This document shows positions 63,824 to 64,000 of a DNA stretch of 64,000 nt, piece after piece. The translations under genes and the position numbers were made by a program. The DNA lies in NCBI RefSeq assembly GCF_014650895.1, contig NZ_BMVV01000004.1, positions 412,881 to 476,880 on the forward strand, in the 5' to 3' direction. Source of the stretch: Streptomyces omiyaensis. Its GTDB lineage: Bacteria > Actinomycetota > Actinomycetes > Streptomycetales > Streptomycetaceae. The notes below the pieces were generated by a model, which was given only the letters and a program-made list of their open reading frames with translations, was not told where the DNA came from and ran no database searches. The number at the start of each line of letters is the position of its first letter. Position 1 is the stretch's first letter.

Positions 63824-64000
63824 ATGGACCGGCAGACGGAGCGGCAGCGGGCCCTCATCGACGACCTGATCCGCACCCGGCGCGAACTCGCCGCCCTCGA
63901 ACGGCGCGAGGGCACCCTCGCCGAGCGGCAGCGCCTCTCCATGGAGATCCACGACACCCTCGCCCAGGGCCTGTCGAGCCAGCAGATGCTGCTCCAGGCC
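63824..64000 (+). CDS. Sensor histidine kinase, 5' part cut by window edge
   Basis: Only 59 codons, MDRQTERQRALIDDLIRTRR then RQRLSMEIHDTLAQGLSSQQ, are visible before the window ends. It matches the HisKA_3 core of the kinase at 2725 (EIHDTLAQGLSS). Upstream in frame there is a single hydrophobic stretch (PAIAALCVAVFVRM) but no start codon before 63824, only GTCGCCCGC-type repeats. The usual N-terminal sensor helices are missing; a short cytosolic kinase, a missed frame change or a truncated gene are possible. Confidence 0.6.
   Translation, partial: MDRQTERQRALIDDLIRTRRELAALERREGTLAERQRLSMEIHDTLAQGLSSQQMLLQA

Overview
The window is high-GC DNA (GTG starts, GGAGG-type ribosome sites, mostly short gaps, families typical of Streptomyces) and reads as a Streptomyces chromosome segment. 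I see no rRNA, tRNA, CRISPR array, insertion sequence or prophage. Everything below was read by eye from the sequence; family names come from recognised motifs, not from searches.

Left part (1-28,200) is a purine/allantoin/glyoxylate catabolic region. It opens with the 3' end of an IclR-type regulator (probably AllR). A MacB-like ABC exporter diverges from a NarL-type two-component system, then come a MobA-like nucleotidyltransferase and malate synthase (aceB). Four genes follow that have no obvious link to the pathway (SGNH hydrolase, a 599-residue unknown, an FN3 lipoprotein, an unknown). The purine block follows: two NCS2 nucleobase permeases, an 8-oxoguanine/guanine-type deaminase, uricase, HIU hydrolase and OHCU decarboxylase. 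Next are a small HTH protein and a thiamine-binding-like protein, then hydroxypyruvate isomerase, tartronate semialdehyde reductase and a catalase. After a secreted HNH nuclease and a decayed MFS/regulator pair comes glyoxylate carboligase. Together they convert urate to allantoin, and glyoxylate to glycerate (gcl, hyi, glxR) or malate (aceB). Catalase can remove uricase H2O2. Allantoinase and allantoicase are not here and may lie to the left.

Two different palindromes appear to split this block. TCAAC-N5-GTTGA overlaps the -35 box of aceB, uraD and the catalase gene. TTCCG-N5-CGGAA lies upstream of hyi-glxR (once) and gcl (twice, 21 bp apart).

Middle part (28,300-43,600): a Cys-rich protein with a long acidic linker, a TIGR04222-type membrane protein, a GNAT acetyltransferase, two overlapping acyl-CoA synthetase genes diverging from a GAF-LuxR regulator, a winged-helix protein, a DUF6357-like pair, and the potassium operon kdpFABC with an extra 27-codon leading gene. 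No kdpDE genes are in the window.

Right part (43,900-64,000): small stress or envelope genes, a secreted RICIN-domain glycosidase-like protein diverging from a LacI regulator, a choice-of-anchor-A/SpaA surface protein with an internal 330-bp duplication, BrkB-like and DUF4239 membrane proteins, an alpha/beta hydrolase, a TerB protein, a BlaI/M56 pair diverging from tatA, a TetR regulator, an alanine-racemase-fold enzyme diverging from a sugar-lactone oxidase, corA, and the start of a histidine kinase cut by the window edge. Several gaps hold short GC-rich tandem repeats.
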